From an uncultured Alteromonadaceae bacterium (lineage in GTDB: Bacteria > Pseudomonadota > Gammaproteobacteria > Enterobacterales > Alteromonadaceae): a stretch of DNA of 64,000 nt. This document shows positions 38,027 through 48,887 of this stretch, piece after piece. Within the stretch, counting starts at the first letter, position 1. Each line of letters starts with the position of its first letter. The notes under the pieces were generated by a model that searched no databases, was not told where the DNA came from, and saw only the letters and a list, made by a program, of their open reading frames with translations. The stretch lies in the NCBI GenBank assembly GCA_947501935.1, contig CANMXU010000001.1, positions 124,001-188,000 of the forward strand, given 5' to 3'. The translations under genes and the position numbers were made by a program.

Positions 38027-38992
38027 TTAATCAGGACGTATTGCCCAAAACTTAATATCTTGCTCAGTTAAAAACTGCTCAGCTTCTTTACCTTGCAATA
38101 AGGCTAAGGTTGCCAAAAAACCTGCTTGAATGCACTTTGGCGCAGCAACGGTGATAGCACTCGGCGGGTTTTCCACTGGCCAACCGGTTTTCACATTTAA
38201 AACATGGCTATAACGGTGACCATTTTTTAATAAAAATCGGTGAGCATCACCACTGGTTGCTACAGCCCCTTCACGCATGGTCACCATAGTGGTATTTGTT
38301 TGATTTAAACCGGAGCGTTCGACACCAATTTGCCATGCTTGATTATTAGCCCTTGCTCCATTTACTGCCAAGTCGCCGCCATAATTAACTAAAAAAGGAA
38401 TGGTTTTATTAGAGTTGGCTTTAGCCAATAAGTTTTCGCTAAGCCATTGTGATAATAACAATACGGTGCGATCAACCGCATATTCTTTGCCTATTCCGCC
38501 AAAATCAATTTCCATTGATTTAAGCATAGTAAATTCTAATAGCTGTTTGTTGATGTTAACTTTAGACCAGCCGATAAAAGGCAGTAGAGCGTCAACGTCG
38601 GTTTGATTAGGCACGTTATCGCTGCCATCAAAGTGCCAAGCCTTTCTTAGTACCCCTGAGGTTAAATCAAATAAACCGTCACTTAATTGGTAACATTGCT
38701 CAGCAAAGTTAAGCAACAATAAGGTCTCTTGGTCAATTTTACACGGCTTGCCTGCATGGCGATTTAATTGCCCGCAAACACTGTTTTGCTGGTAACGGGA
38801 ATATTTGTCTTCAATGCGCCACGCTTCAGTGGCAGCAATTTTACCTAAGTGCTGAGCTAGCGTTTGATCATCACAATCAACTAATAATTCACATTGACTA
38901 GCCATAGCATGAAAGCTCACTAAAAAGCCGCCAACTCTAGGTTGGCAACTTACTTTTCGAGTATTGATTTGTTGGTGATGCTGACTCGGCAT
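38027..38992 (-). CDS. apbE: ApbE family FAD:protein FMN transferase, atypical
   Basis: The 321-residue protein belongs to the ApbE family, which attaches FMN from FAD to Thr/Ser of exported redox proteins. Family segments are E-D-K-Y-S-R-Y near residue 60, D-F-G-G-I-G-K-E-Y-A-V-D near 165, and T-S-G-D-A-H-R-F with Y-S-H-V-L-N-V-K-T-G-W-P-V near 240-265. Two features are odd. There is no signal peptide or lipobox at the N-terminus, so the enzyme may be cytoplasmic. The usual A-D-A-L-A-T segment with its Mg2+-binding Asp reads A-G-F-L-A-T, so that Asp is Gly. It is the last gene of the TlpA-DUF4266-DUF3570-ApbE operon. Confidence 0.85.
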   Translation of the reverse strand: MPSQHHQQINTRKVSCQPRVGGFLVSFHAMASQCELLVDCDDQTLAQHLGKIAATEAWRIEDKYSRYQQNSVCGQLNRHAGKPCKIDQETLLLLNFAEQCYQLSDGLFDLTSGVLRKAWHFDGSDNVPNQTDVDALLPFIGWSKVNINKQLLEFTMLKSMEIDFGGIGKEYAVDRTVLLLSQWLSENLLAKANSNKTIPFLVNYGGDLAVNGARANNQAWQIGVERSGLNQTNTTMVTMREGAVATSGDAHRFLLKNGHRYSHVLNVKTGWPVENPPSAITVAAPKCIQAGFLATLALLQGKEAEQFLTEQDIKFWAIRPD

Positions 38993-39019
38993 AAAGTCCT
39001 TGCTAAGTTTTTATCAAGG

Positions 39020-40339
39020 TTAAAAAGAATAAGTTACTTGGGCAATTAAGGCATCAAGCTCTTCATATAATTCAACGTCGTTTAATACGCCAAAACTTGC
39101 GCTGCCGTCACTTTTAGGGGCTTGATGATAATATTCTAAGCGCATAGATAAGCTATTACCGCTATCCATCGGCATCCCGTATTGCAGTCCTAAAGTATAA
39201 GTGTCGAGTTCGCCAATACGATAATCAGCACTAGCATACATTGGTAGTACGTCGTCTTGTTGCAAGAATGGCTGATAAAATTCAGCGGCACTTTGGCTAT
39301 AAAAACGCAGATGCGGCTCTAGATAATGACCACTAGCAAATAGCACTCGATAACGAACATCAAAGGTATGAGAGTCTATTTCCCAGTCATCAGTCATATA
39401 TCGATACGAGGTATCAAGCATGCTATGGCCAAAGTGATATTTACTTTGAGCATAAAATGCATGTTTACTGCGAGTATCTGGCCTACTTTCATGCAAGTAG
39501 CTCTGCGCGTAACCATTAACATCAACCACGCTTAATACTTTAAACGGGTCCGTTAAATAGCCCCTGACTGACGAATAAGAATAGTTCATTTGCACTATCA
39601 TATTGCGATTAATTACTTGGGTTAGGCCAACTAATAAATCTACCGTTGCTTTACTATCATCACCTGTTAAACGGCTATCTGCAAAAGCTTGGTCAAATTC
39701 ATCGCTACCAAAACCTGCAATTACCATTTCAGCGAAGGGTTTTGGAATACCACCTTCCGGTTCGATAACGTCATAGGCATAAGCTATACCTGCCGAAAGT
39801 GTGGTGTTTTTCTGGTTAAAATCTCGAGTAAGATTAGTATTGCCAGATATCGACATATAGTCATATTCTTTGGAAAAATTACCGCCTGCACTAATGGTAA
39901 AGACATCTGATAGCGGCTGTGTCCATTGCCCTGTTAATTGCACGCGGGTGTCTTTAAAGGTATTGTCTAACGGTGTTTCTCCGCCTTCAACAATATACTG
40001 ACCATTACCAGAAGGACGGGTAAAAGTTTGTGCATCAGGCTGAGCAACAGCACCATTTGCTGAAGCTCCAGTTAGGGCATCAATAGTAAGTTTTAAACTT
40101 AATACTTCGTCATTACCGTAGGTTTTATTGGCGGCAATTATGGCTTCAGTAGCGGTAACTCTATCGGCTTCGTTATAATGCATAATAGCGGTATCAAAGC
40201 GCCACTTATCGTCACTTGTATTCACTTCAGCATGAGCTTGTGTGCCTAAAAGTGCGCAAGTAGCTGTAGTTAACAAACCTTTTAAGTTTGGCTTTGTTTT
40301 TTGTTTTTGTTTTTGCTCTGTTGTTTCTATTAGTTGCAC
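39020..40339 (-). CDS. DUF3570 predicted outer-membrane protein with a D-A-L-T-G-A-S motif
   Basis: The roughly 439-residue protein has a signal peptide (L-K-G-L-L-T-T-A-T-C-A-L-L-G-T-Q-A-H-A) and then alternating amphipathic strands ending in aromatic Phe, as in outer-membrane beta-barrels. It belongs to DUF3570. Near residue 87 it carries D-A-L-T-G-A-S, which fits the D-x-x-[S/T]-G-A-[T/S] motif flavinylated by ApbE in NqrC and RnfG. The frame has TTG at 40345, but GTG 40339 lies six bases after GGAGG, so GTG is chosen. That GGAGG is made by the glycine codons of the upstream DUF4266 tail, so the two genes overlap and are translationally coupled. Confidence 0.8.
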   Translation of the reverse strand: MQLIETTEQKQKQKTKPNLKGLLTTATCALLGTQAHAEVNTSDDKWRFDTAIMHYNEADRVTATEAIIAANKTYGNDEVLSLKLTIDALTGASANGAVAQPDAQTFTRPSGNGQYIVEGGETPLDNTFKDTRVQLTGQWTQPLSDVFTISAGGNFSKEYDYMSISGNTNLTRDFNQKNTTLSAGIAYAYDVIEPEGGIPKPFAEMVIAGFGSDEFDQAFADSRLTGDDSKATVDLLVGLTQVINRNMIVQMNYSYSSVRGYLTDPFKVLSVVDVNGYAQSYLHESRPDTRSKHAFYAQSKYHFGHSMLDTSYRYMTDDWEIDSHTFDVRYRVLFASGHYLEPHLRFYSQSAAEFYQPFLQQDDVLPMYASADYRIGELDTYTLGLQYGMPMDSGNSLSMRLEYYHQAPKSDGSASFGVLNDVELYEELDALIAQVTYSF

Positions 40340-40572
40340 CCGCAACCTCCACCGCCAAAACTACGGCCGCCACTTGAAGCTTCTTTACTAAAGTAAATAT
40401 GATCGTCTAAAGCGGCATCAACTGCTGATGTTGGCAATGCCATTTCTTTTTTAGCTAAAACATCACGCTCCCACGGCTCAACGCCTAAAGAAGAACAGCC
40501 AGACAATAGTGAAGTAATTAGCACAAGCGTCACGACTAACACTTGTTTAGTATGTTCAAATAATTTAATCAT
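40330..40572 (-). CDS. DUF4266 lipoprotein with Gly/Cys-rich tail
   Basis: The 80-residue protein begins with a lipoprotein signal (L-L-S-G-C near residue 26) followed by the DUF4266 core E-P-W-E-R-D-V-L-A-K and H-I-Y-F-S-K-E-A. It ends in a flexible glycine-rich tail, G-G-G-G-C-G-C-N, with two cysteines. The frame extends upstream to 40650, but ATG 40572 starts the signal peptide. It overlaps the thioredoxin gene by 8 bases and the DUF3570 gene by 10 bases. The terminal C-G-C could bind metal or take part in thiol exchange with the TlpA-like partner; that is a guess from context. Confidence 0.82.
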   Translation of the reverse strand: MIKLFEHTKQVLVVTLVLITSLLSGCSSLGVEPWERDVLAKKEMALPTSAVDAALDDHIYFSKEASSGGRSFGGGGCGCN

Positions 40573-41044
40573 TGCTCTGCTTTTGAAGTAATTGCGCAAT
40601 TTCTTGCTCGTATTTGGCTTTCTTTTTATCAGTAAAACCAACGTGAGCACTAACCACCTTGCCTTGTTTGTTGATAATAAAACTACTGGGCATGCCTTTT
40701 AATTTAAAGTAACGAGCAATTTTTCCTTTCGGATCATAAATAATGTCAAAATTAGCGGGGTTATCAGTAAGAAATTTTGCAGCTAATTCGGCTTGGGCAT
40801 CAAGGTTAATACTGATCACTTTAAAGTTATCATTGGTGTATTTCTCTTGCATAGTATTCATCCAAGGAAATGAACGTCGACATGGCACACACCACGACGC
40901 CCAAAAATCTAAATAGATAACTTGGCCTTTATTTTCTTCAAGTACTTGGCTAAAACTCTCAGGTAAGCTTGGCTCTGCTTGAGCATTAAACTGAAGAAAC
41001 ACTAACAAAACAAATAGCGATAAACTTAATTTGATTTTTTTCAT
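40565..41044 (-). CDS. TlpA-like periplasmic thioredoxin
   Basis: The 159-residue protein has a signal peptide (cleavage likely after A-Q-A) and a thioredoxin fold with the active site W-C-V-P-C near residue 52 and the cis-Pro segment G-M-P-S-S near residue 117. TlpA/ResA proteins reduce disulfides in the periplasm or outside the inner membrane. It is the first gene of the four-gene operon and overlaps the DUF4266 lipoprotein gene, whose C-terminal cysteines are a plausible client. Confidence 0.9.
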   Translation of the reverse strand: MKKIKLSLSLFVLLVFLQFNAQAEPSLPESFSQVLEENKGQVIYLDFWASWCVPCRRSFPWMNTMQEKYTNDNFKVISINLDAQAELAAKFLTDNPANFDIIYDPKGKIARYFKLKGMPSSFIINKQGKVVSAHVGFTDKKKAKYEQEIAQLLQKQSND

Positions 41045-41117
41045 AACTTCCTACAAGAATTTTATATTCACTAATTGACAGCTTTTACTGACTAGCTTTA
41101 TTTAACAATATCACTAT

Positions 41118-41156
41118 ATAAAAGTTTTCTTAACAATTGCTTAAGAAAACTTTTAT
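41118..41156. repeat. Perfect 16-bp AT-rich inverted repeat
   Basis: The arm 41118-41133 (ATAAAAGTTTTCTTAA) pairs perfectly with 41141-41156 across a seven-base loop. It lies between the thioesterase stop and the TlpA start, both leftward. It could end the thioesterase transcript or act as an operator for the redox operon; the low GC content makes it weak as a terminator. Confidence 0.6.
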
Positions 41157-41211
41157 CTGACAAGCTTCGCTTTGTATAGTGCCAAGAATAAGGCTACATA
41201 TTTCCGGTGTA

Positions 41212-41604
41212 TTAGCTGTGAGAATGGCTAAGCAAAACTTTTTTCACCGACTCAGGTATCGGCTGACTGGCTTGTTGTTGGTAACAATAATGTACCATTA
41301 CTGCGGTGCCAGAAGCGCATTTGGTTTCGCCTTGGTAAAGCTCTTGATAAACATCAAAAGATGCACCACCAATGCGGCTGATAAAAGTTCTAACTTCCAA
41401 AGTTTTTCCGTAGAACATTTGCGCATGATAAGAAACGTCAATTTTGGCTAAAATCAATTGCCAATTACTGGTATCAAGCTTTGGCATAAATAACCGAAAA
41501 ACTGGATCTCGGGCGCCCTCAAACCAAATTGGTACCATGGTATTATTAATATGCCCTAAGGCGTCAGTATCACTAAAGCGCGGTGTAATTACTTCACTAA
41601 ACAT
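41212..41604 (-). CDS. Hotdog-fold acyl-CoA thioesterase
   Basis: This 130-residue protein has the 4-hydroxybenzoyl-CoA thioesterase/YbgC hotdog pattern: F-S-D-T-D-A-L-G-H-I-N-N near residue 10, with the catalytic Asp region, and V-S-Y-H-A-Q-M-F-Y-G-K near 58. Such enzymes hydrolyse acyl-CoA to free acid and CoA in the cytoplasm. The substrate is unknown. It stands alone between the redox operon and a chemoreceptor gene on the same strand. Confidence 0.88.
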   Translation of the reverse strand: MFSEVITPRFSDTDALGHINNTMVPIWFEGARDPVFRLFMPKLDTSNWQLILAKIDVSYHAQMFYGKTLEVRTFISRIGGASFDVYQELYQGETKCASGTAVMVHYCYQQQASQPIPESVKKVLLSHSHS

Positions 41605-41655
41605 TACGATTATTATCTCTTAAATAAATTTATTTTTTATGGGCTTGTTTGCCGA

Positions 41656-41687
41656 TTTAGCTATTTAGCTATTTAGCTATTTAGCTA
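41656..41687. repeat. Four tandem copies of TTTAGCTA over a stop codon
   Basis: Exact 8-base units run from 41656 to 41687 and include the stop codon of the chemoreceptor gene (41677-41679). See also 49232-49270 and 54076-54131. Confidence 0.95.
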
Positions 41688-43650
41688 GCGTAAATTGCCC
41701 TAACTGTTCTGATAAAGTATTGGCTAAGTTATTGAGGTTTTCACCAGAGTCAGCCGCATTTTTAGCCGCTTGTTTTAAGTCGCTTGAGCCTTGCGCGATA
41801 CTGTCGGTTTTACTGTCAATATCGATCACCATTTGCGTTTGCTGCTCAACTGCCGACGATATTTGCACAGTTGCATCAACAATTTGTTCAACATTTTCAG
41901 TTACCGCTTTAAAGGTTGTCGCAACTTGGCTGGTTTTCTCTACGCCGGTTTTTGCTTTTTCTACCCCGGTATTCATCGCTTTTACCGACTTATCAGCCCC
42001 TAATTGTAATTGCTCAATAATGCGTTGAATCTCGGTGGTTGAGTCTTGGGTTCGGCTAGCAAGCGTGCGAACTTCATCGGCCACCACGGCAAAGCCCCTG
42101 CCTTGTTCACCCGCTCGAGCGGCTTCAATGGCAGCATTTAAAGCGAGTAAATTAGTTTGGTCGGCAATTTCACGGATCACATTCACAAATTGACCAATCT
42201 CATTACTTAAGCCAGCAACTTCATTAATCACTTTTGCAGAGCTGTTCACTTCATCGGAAATATCGGTAATTGCACTGGCTGTTTCTGCAACCACAGACTC
42301 TCCTAAATCAACTTGTTCACTCGCTTGTTCGGTAATCGCTTTAGCTGACAGCGTACTTTGGCTGATCACTTCAACCGATGCTGACACTTGGCTGATAGCT
42401 TGCGCCACGCCATGGGTATTTTCTTGTTGAATGGTTAAACTTTTTTCCATGTTATTGGTTAATTGATGAATTTCACCCGCGGCAGTTTTTAAGTGTTCAA
42501 CATCATCATTAAAGTGCCTGAGCAGTTTATTTATTTTTTGCTGCATAATGACAAAGCTACCAGCGATATCACCGAGTTCATCTTTTGAATTTACGCTTAG
42601 CGCTACGGTGAAATCACCATTACCTAACGCATTAGCGGCAAATTTTATCTCGGCAACATTTACCGTAAGTGAATGATAAATAGCGACCAGTAAATACAAG
42701 GTGCCCAAAGCTACGGCAATTAATACCAAACTAACCAACCATAAAAAAGTGACACTTTGTTCTTGATGAGTTGATAAGTTTTCGGTTAATAATTTATGGC
42801 TTTGGGCTAATAATTGCTGAGCGGCTTGCTGAATTTTTTCGGCTTGCGCACTTGCTTGGCTTTGGCTAAGGGCAATTTCATCAGGCTGGATCATTTTACT
42901 TTGCAGTAATTGTTGATAAGCGTCTAAGTTTTTAGAAAATGTTTGTTGATCTGCTAGATACTGATTGAGTGACTTGGCTGCGACACGTTTTAATTGTTGG
43001 GTATTTTTTTGCAGCTGTAACTGCAATTCATCAATACGTTGGTCAAGGGCAACAACTAAGGTATATGACTGCGCACTAAAACCTTCATTCGTTAAAATAA
43101 AACTGGTTAAGTCTTTAATTCGGCCAATATATTCTAACAATATAGGTAAACGACCAACACGCGCTTCCGCTAAGTAAAAGGTTAAGGGATCACTGTCTCG
43201 GCTTAAACCACTTAAGGCGGCCAAATTTTCGCGTAAGGTTAAGCTGTCATCAAACGCATTAGCATAAGCGGTGAAAGCATCAATACCGGAACTACTTTGT
43301 GCTAATTGCCAACGCTCGGTTAAACCGTTAATCAAGTTAGCCGCTTGTACTAGTCCTGCTTCTTTTTTTAACTGATTACTGAGCTGGTTAAGTGCTCGGT
43401 CGATCTCACTACCATCGCTATCAACTAATTGGCTATTACGAATTTTTTGCTCAATATTACCTGTTGTTTCAATGTATTTTAAACCGATAAGTTGACTATT
43501 ATATTGCAGCGTTAATAAGCGTTGTTCTTGTACTATCCATAGAAACGACGCTAGTAGCGGTAAATAAAACATTAACGCCAGTAGAATAAATTTAGCTTTA
43601 AAGGGTAATTGATTAGATAAGCTGACCGCAGGTTTGAGCAAGGCTGACAT
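41677..43650 (-). CDS. Methyl-accepting chemotaxis protein
   Basis: The 657-residue receptor has an N-terminal membrane helix (about residues 20-40), a helical periplasmic sensor domain of some 260 residues, a second membrane helix (about 300-325) and a HAMP domain. The cytoplasmic coiled coil has the conserved tip [21 protein letters not shown] and [12 protein letters not shown]. It signals to CheA/CheW to control flagellar motion. There is no C-terminal CheR pentapeptide. No chemotaxis genes are adjacent, so it is an orphan receptor with unknown ligand. Confidence 0.96.
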   Translation of the reverse strand: MSALLKPAVSLSNQLPFKAKFILLALMFYLPLLASFLWIVQEQRLLTLQYNSQLIGLKYIETTGNIEQKIRNSQLVDSDGSEIDRALNQLSNQLKKEAGLVQAANLINGLTERWQLAQSSSGIDAFTAYANAFDDSLTLRENLAALSGLSRDSDPLTFYLAEARVGRLPILLEYIGRIKDLTSFILTNEGFSAQSYTLVVALDQRIDELQLQLQKNTQQLKRVAAKSLNQYLADQQTFSKNLDAYQQLLQSKMIQPDEIALSQSQASAQAEKIQQAAQQLLAQSHKLLTENLSTHQEQSVTFLWLVSLVLIAVALGTLYLLVAIYHSLTVNVAEIKFAANALGNGDFTVALSVNSKDELGDIAGSFVIMQQKINKLLRHFNDDVEHLKTAAGEIHQLTNNMEKSLTIQQENTHGVAQAISQVSASVEVISQSTLSAKAITEQASEQVDLGESVVAETASAITDISDEVNSSAKVINEVAGLSNEIGQFVNVIREIADQTNLLALNAAIEAARAGEQGRGFAVVADEVRTLASRTQDSTTEIQRIIEQLQLGADKSVKAMNTGVEKAKTGVEKTSQVATTFKAVTENVEQIVDATVQISSAVEQQTQMVIDIDSKTDSIAQGSSDLKQAAKNAADSGENLNNLANTLSEQLGQFTLAK

Positions 43651-43754
43651 AACATTCCTTTGATTATTATAATTATACCAATTGGATTAAGCATAACATT
43701 AGACCAATACTAAGCCAGAAAAATTTCACCATCTAGCTTTTCGCTTTCCTCAAT

Positions 43755-43792
43755 AAAAAACAGCCAAATAACAAATGCTATTTGGCTGTTTT
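43755..43792 (-). terminator. Terminator after fadH
   Basis: AAAACAGCCAAATA (43756-43769) pairs perfectly with TATTTGGCTGTTTT (43778-43791) across eight bases. A minus-strand T tract follows. It lies 23 bases past the fadH stop. Confidence 0.88.
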
Positions 43793-43813
43793 AAAAGATT
43801 TTTTAGCTGTTAA

Positions 43814-45871
<2,058 letters not shown>

Positions 45872-46040
45872 TCATATTTTACAAAGGTCTAACCAGTCAT
45901 TATAAAATAATCGCTCTTTGCACAAATTACAAGTAATTTTGACACCTGTCAGATTAAAAATATTATTTATACTTATCAAAATAGCAAAAGTGCTAAACTA
46001 AACGCCTTAGATCACTTAAATACCGCTTGTTTTCACTTAT

Positions 46041-46523
46041 ATGTACAAAGAAAAGTTAATCGAACAAATTGTCAAGAAATTGCAACAAGAGCTATCAAAT
46101 GCTGTTGAAGCAGCAAACAATGCTCATCTTGCTGCAACTGACGACCAATCAGTCGCTGAAACCCAATACGACACCTTAGCTATAGAAGCAGCTTATTTAG
46201 CCGAAGGGCAAACTCGGCGGGTACAAGAAATTACCCAAGCCATTAATGCCTTTGAGCAAATGAACTTAATTAGCTTTGATGAAAACACCCCTGTTACTTT
46301 AAGCGCTATGGTGCAACTTTCACAAGATCAGGCTAACAAGCATTGGTTTTTTATTGCTCCAGCTGCAGGTGGTTTTAAAACAAAGATTAATAACAAACAT
46401 TACACCGTGATCACGCCACAATCCCCAATCGGGCAAGAATTGATAGGTAAGTTTCTTGAAGATGACATTAGGGTGAAATTAGGTAAACGAACGCTTTCTG
46501 ACTATATTTCAAGCTGTTATTAA
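46041..46523 (+). CDS. GreA/GreB-like transcription factor
   Basis: The 160-residue protein has a helical, coiled-coil N-terminal half and a C-terminal FKBP-like domain with T-P-Q-S-P-I-G-Q-E-L-I-G-K near residue 125, as in GreA/GreB. GreA factors enter the RNA polymerase secondary channel and stimulate transcript cleavage through acidic residues at the coiled-coil tip (G-D-L-x-E-N in GreA). The equivalent region here reads S-V-A-E-T-Q-Y-D-T-L, so cleavage activity is doubtful, and it could instead be a secondary-channel regulator. It has no operon partner. The ATG 46041 start is supported by the conserved helix. Confidence 0.72.
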   Translation: MYKEKLIEQIVKKLQQELSNAVEAANNAHLAATDDQSVAETQYDTLAIEAAYLAEGQTRRVQEITQAINAFEQMNLISFDENTPVTLSAMVQLSQDQANKHWFFIAPAAGGFKTKINNKHYTVITPQSPIGQELIGKFLEDDIRVKLGKRTLSDYISSCY

Positions 46524-46654
46524 AGGCTAAAATAGTTCAAGATAAATTAGTCTTTTTTTATTACCTTATTCACCTTCTACCCGCGTTAATTTGAACTAGA
46601 ATAATGACTATTGCTTTAGCCAATACCATGCTCAGAAAGCGATAGGAAACCATT

Positions 46655-48625
46655 ATGGAAAGAGTTGCAAAGGCAGACAATAAACCGCATGAACAAATAA
46701 TAACAGTATATGATTTGGGTGACTGTACTTTTAATGCTGCACATGGTGAGATCCATTCTAAAAATACAGATGAATACCTGCACTTAGAAAAAAAAGTCGC
46801 CGAAGTTTTTCATTGCTTGGTAAAAGCTCGTGGAGAAGTTATCACGCGTACAGAAATTTTTGACAGCGTGTGGCCAAAGCTTATTGTTTCTGACGATTCA
46901 TTAAACCGTTGCATTTCGGTGCTAAGAAAAAAACTAAAACAGTTTAACCACAACCTCAGTATTAAAACTCATCCTAAGGTGGGTTTTCATTTAGTGTATT
47001 GTGATACGAACATCGCTACCAACTCATCTTCTCCCATTAAGGTCGAGTCTACACAGCCATTGACTCAAAAAAACACTACGATAAAACAAAAACAAGCAAC
47101 ACATGTTCATATAACGCCCTCTAAAGGCTTTATTATAATACTGATCTTAGTTTGTATTTTGTTAACATGGCAATATATCAGCGGCATTAGTAACACTGCA
47201 AAGACGAGTAACTTAGCACCAACTCTCGATGCAAGCCGTATTGTCATCATGCCGTTTGAATTAAGCAAAGAGCTAACTAACAGCTACCCGAAATTAGAAA
47301 CGAACTTTAGGCAGCTAATTGCCAACCATCCAAGCTTAAGCACGATTTCAATTAATGAAGTTAACAAAGTAACTCATATGTTTGCTCGAGAAATAGCGCA
47401 ACGCTTTAGCGCTCGTTATATTATTCGTGCCATTGGTTTTAACGAACAAGCGCGCGACCTTTTACAGTGGCAGCTTATTGATGGGAAAAGTGGCGATGTC
47501 ATGCTGGATAGTCATTTAAACCTAGCCCTTCATAGCACTCAAACTAATATACGAATTTTAGCAAAAGAATTTATTGAAAAAGTCATACAAACGCATTTAA
47601 CACAAAATAGTGACGCACAAATGCAAGCGAGTATTGAGTCTGCCGAGTATTTATTTTTAAGCCAAGAAGGTAACGCTTTTAATCGCCCAGCCATTAACCT
47701 GCTTGCTAATGCCATAACCAATATCAACCCAAACTCTGTTGATGCCTTAAAAGCATTAGCCAAACTATTAACCTTTGAAGTGTGGTCGATGAAAAAACTC
47801 AGCCACCCTTATAGTAATCTAGCGATAAATACTTTAAAAAAAGCGATAAATTTAGCGCCATTAGATGCCGAACTCTATCAATTACTATCACGAATTCAAA
47901 TGGCAAAATATCAATGGTTTCAAGCCAGAAGTACCTTAGAACAAGCCCAACAGGCTTTGGCAAAACAACACCAAGGCGCCACTATAAATTTATATGAATT
48001 AAACCATCAAACCGGCCAATTTTCCGATGATTTGTTGCAACATTTTCAAAGTTTACATCAAAGTTCTCCGCTAAATATTGAGTATGGCCTGTCATTAGCT
48101 TCTATTTATATGCAAATGGAAAAGCCGCAACAAGCACTAACCGTAGCAGACAGTTTAGTATTAAACGAATATGAATGGGGTGAAACAGGAGCTTTACTAG
48201 GCCCTGCCTATATTCGCTTCGGCGATGAACAAAAAGGCAAACAATTATTTTTTTCCGGTTACGAAAAGCTCGGCGTCCCCAAGAGTTATATTGATGTTCT
48301 GTATCAAGGCATAAAATACCCTGAGTATCAAATACAAGCCAGCCAATTTTTAACCCAAGCAGCTGACGATGGGATGTTTGAACATACCGTTTTATTATAT
48401 ATGTACGCTGAATTAGCCGATATTGATAACTACTTTGCCTTAGCTTTTACCCTAGCAGATAACCATCAATATCGTTTGCTATCAGCAATGAGGGCGCATA
48501 CCGATAAAATTAGACGTCATCCGCAATTTATTTCCTTAATGGAGAAAATTGGCTTGGTTGATTATTGGTCAAGTTATGGCTTACCAAAATTTTGTCAACA
48601 GGGTGTTCAAATACATTGTAGTTAA
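46655..48625 (+). CDS. CadC/ToxR-like membrane-bound regulator with TPR-type C-terminus
   Basis: The 656-residue protein has an N-terminal OmpR-type winged helix (residues 15-115, including E-V-I-T-R-T-E-I-F-D-S-V-W-P and S-L-N-R-C-I-S-V-L-R-K-K-L). A basic, Ser/Thr-rich linker follows, then one membrane helix (about 155-173, I-I-I-L-I-L-V-C-I-L-L-T-W). The large C-terminal periplasmic part contains helical repeats of TPR character from about residue 330 on. This is the one-component plan of CadC, where DNA binding is controlled from the periplasm. The signal and targets are unknown; the DUF3718 gene downstream is a possible target. ATG 46655 follows an AGGAAA box. Confidence 0.88.
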   Translation: MERVAKADNKPHEQIITVYDLGDCTFNAAHGEIHSKNTDEYLHLEKKVAEVFHCLVKARGEVITRTEIFDSVWPKLIVSDDSLNRCISVLRKKLKQFNHNLSIKTHPKVGFHLVYCDTNIATNSSSPIKVESTQPLTQKNTTIKQKQATHVHITPSKGFIIILILVCILLTWQYISGISNTAKTSNLAPTLDASRIVIMPFELSKELTNSYPKLETNFRQLIANHPSLSTISINEVNKVTHMFAREIAQRFSARYIIRAIGFNEQARDLLQWQLIDGKSGDVMLDSHLNLALHSTQTNIRILAKEFIEKVIQTHLTQNSDAQMQASIESAEYLFLSQEGNAFNRPAINLLANAITNINPNSVDALKALAKLLTFEVWSMKKLSHPYSNLAINTLKKAINLAPLDAELYQLLSRIQMAKYQWFQARSTLEQAQQALAKQHQGATINLYELNHQTGQFSDDLLQHFQSLHQSSPLNIEYGLSLASIYMQMEKPQQALTVADSLVLNEYEWGETGALLGPAYIRFGDEQKGKQLFFSGYEKLGVPKSYIDVLYQGIKYPEYQIQASQFLTQAADDGMFEHTVLLYMYAELADIDNYFALAFTLADNHQYRLLSAMRAHTDKIRRHPQFISLMEKIGLVDYWSSYGLPKFCQQGVQIHCS

Positions 48626-48803
48626 CAATATTTGCTCATTCACAAAATAATATTTTACTCATGTTATCATCAGCCATGAAGTTAACCTTTGTTTTTATGA
48701 GTGTTTTTTCATCATCTATTACTCTGTTTCTCCACTTGTTTTCATATACATTCCATCCTGTTATTTATGATTAAGTTATCTATAGTACTTTTGTCGTCAG
48801 CAA

Positions 48804-48854
48804 TTAGGCTCCCTACACGATACTAACTCGTGCAGTTAGCCTAAGGGTTAGGCT
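48804..48854 (+). promoter_or_regulatory. Leader with three mutually complementary segments
   Basis: TTAGGCT (48804-48810), AGCCTAA (48838-48844) and TTAGGCT (48848-48854) lie 34-84 bases before the DUF3718 start. The middle one can pair with either neighbour. A nested CACGA/TCGTG stem (48816-48820 and 48828-48832) supports the first pairing. The layout suggests alternative RNA structures, but no known riboswitch is recognised. Confidence 0.4.
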
Positions 48855-48887
48855 GATATTTATTACGCTACATACAAGGATATCATC

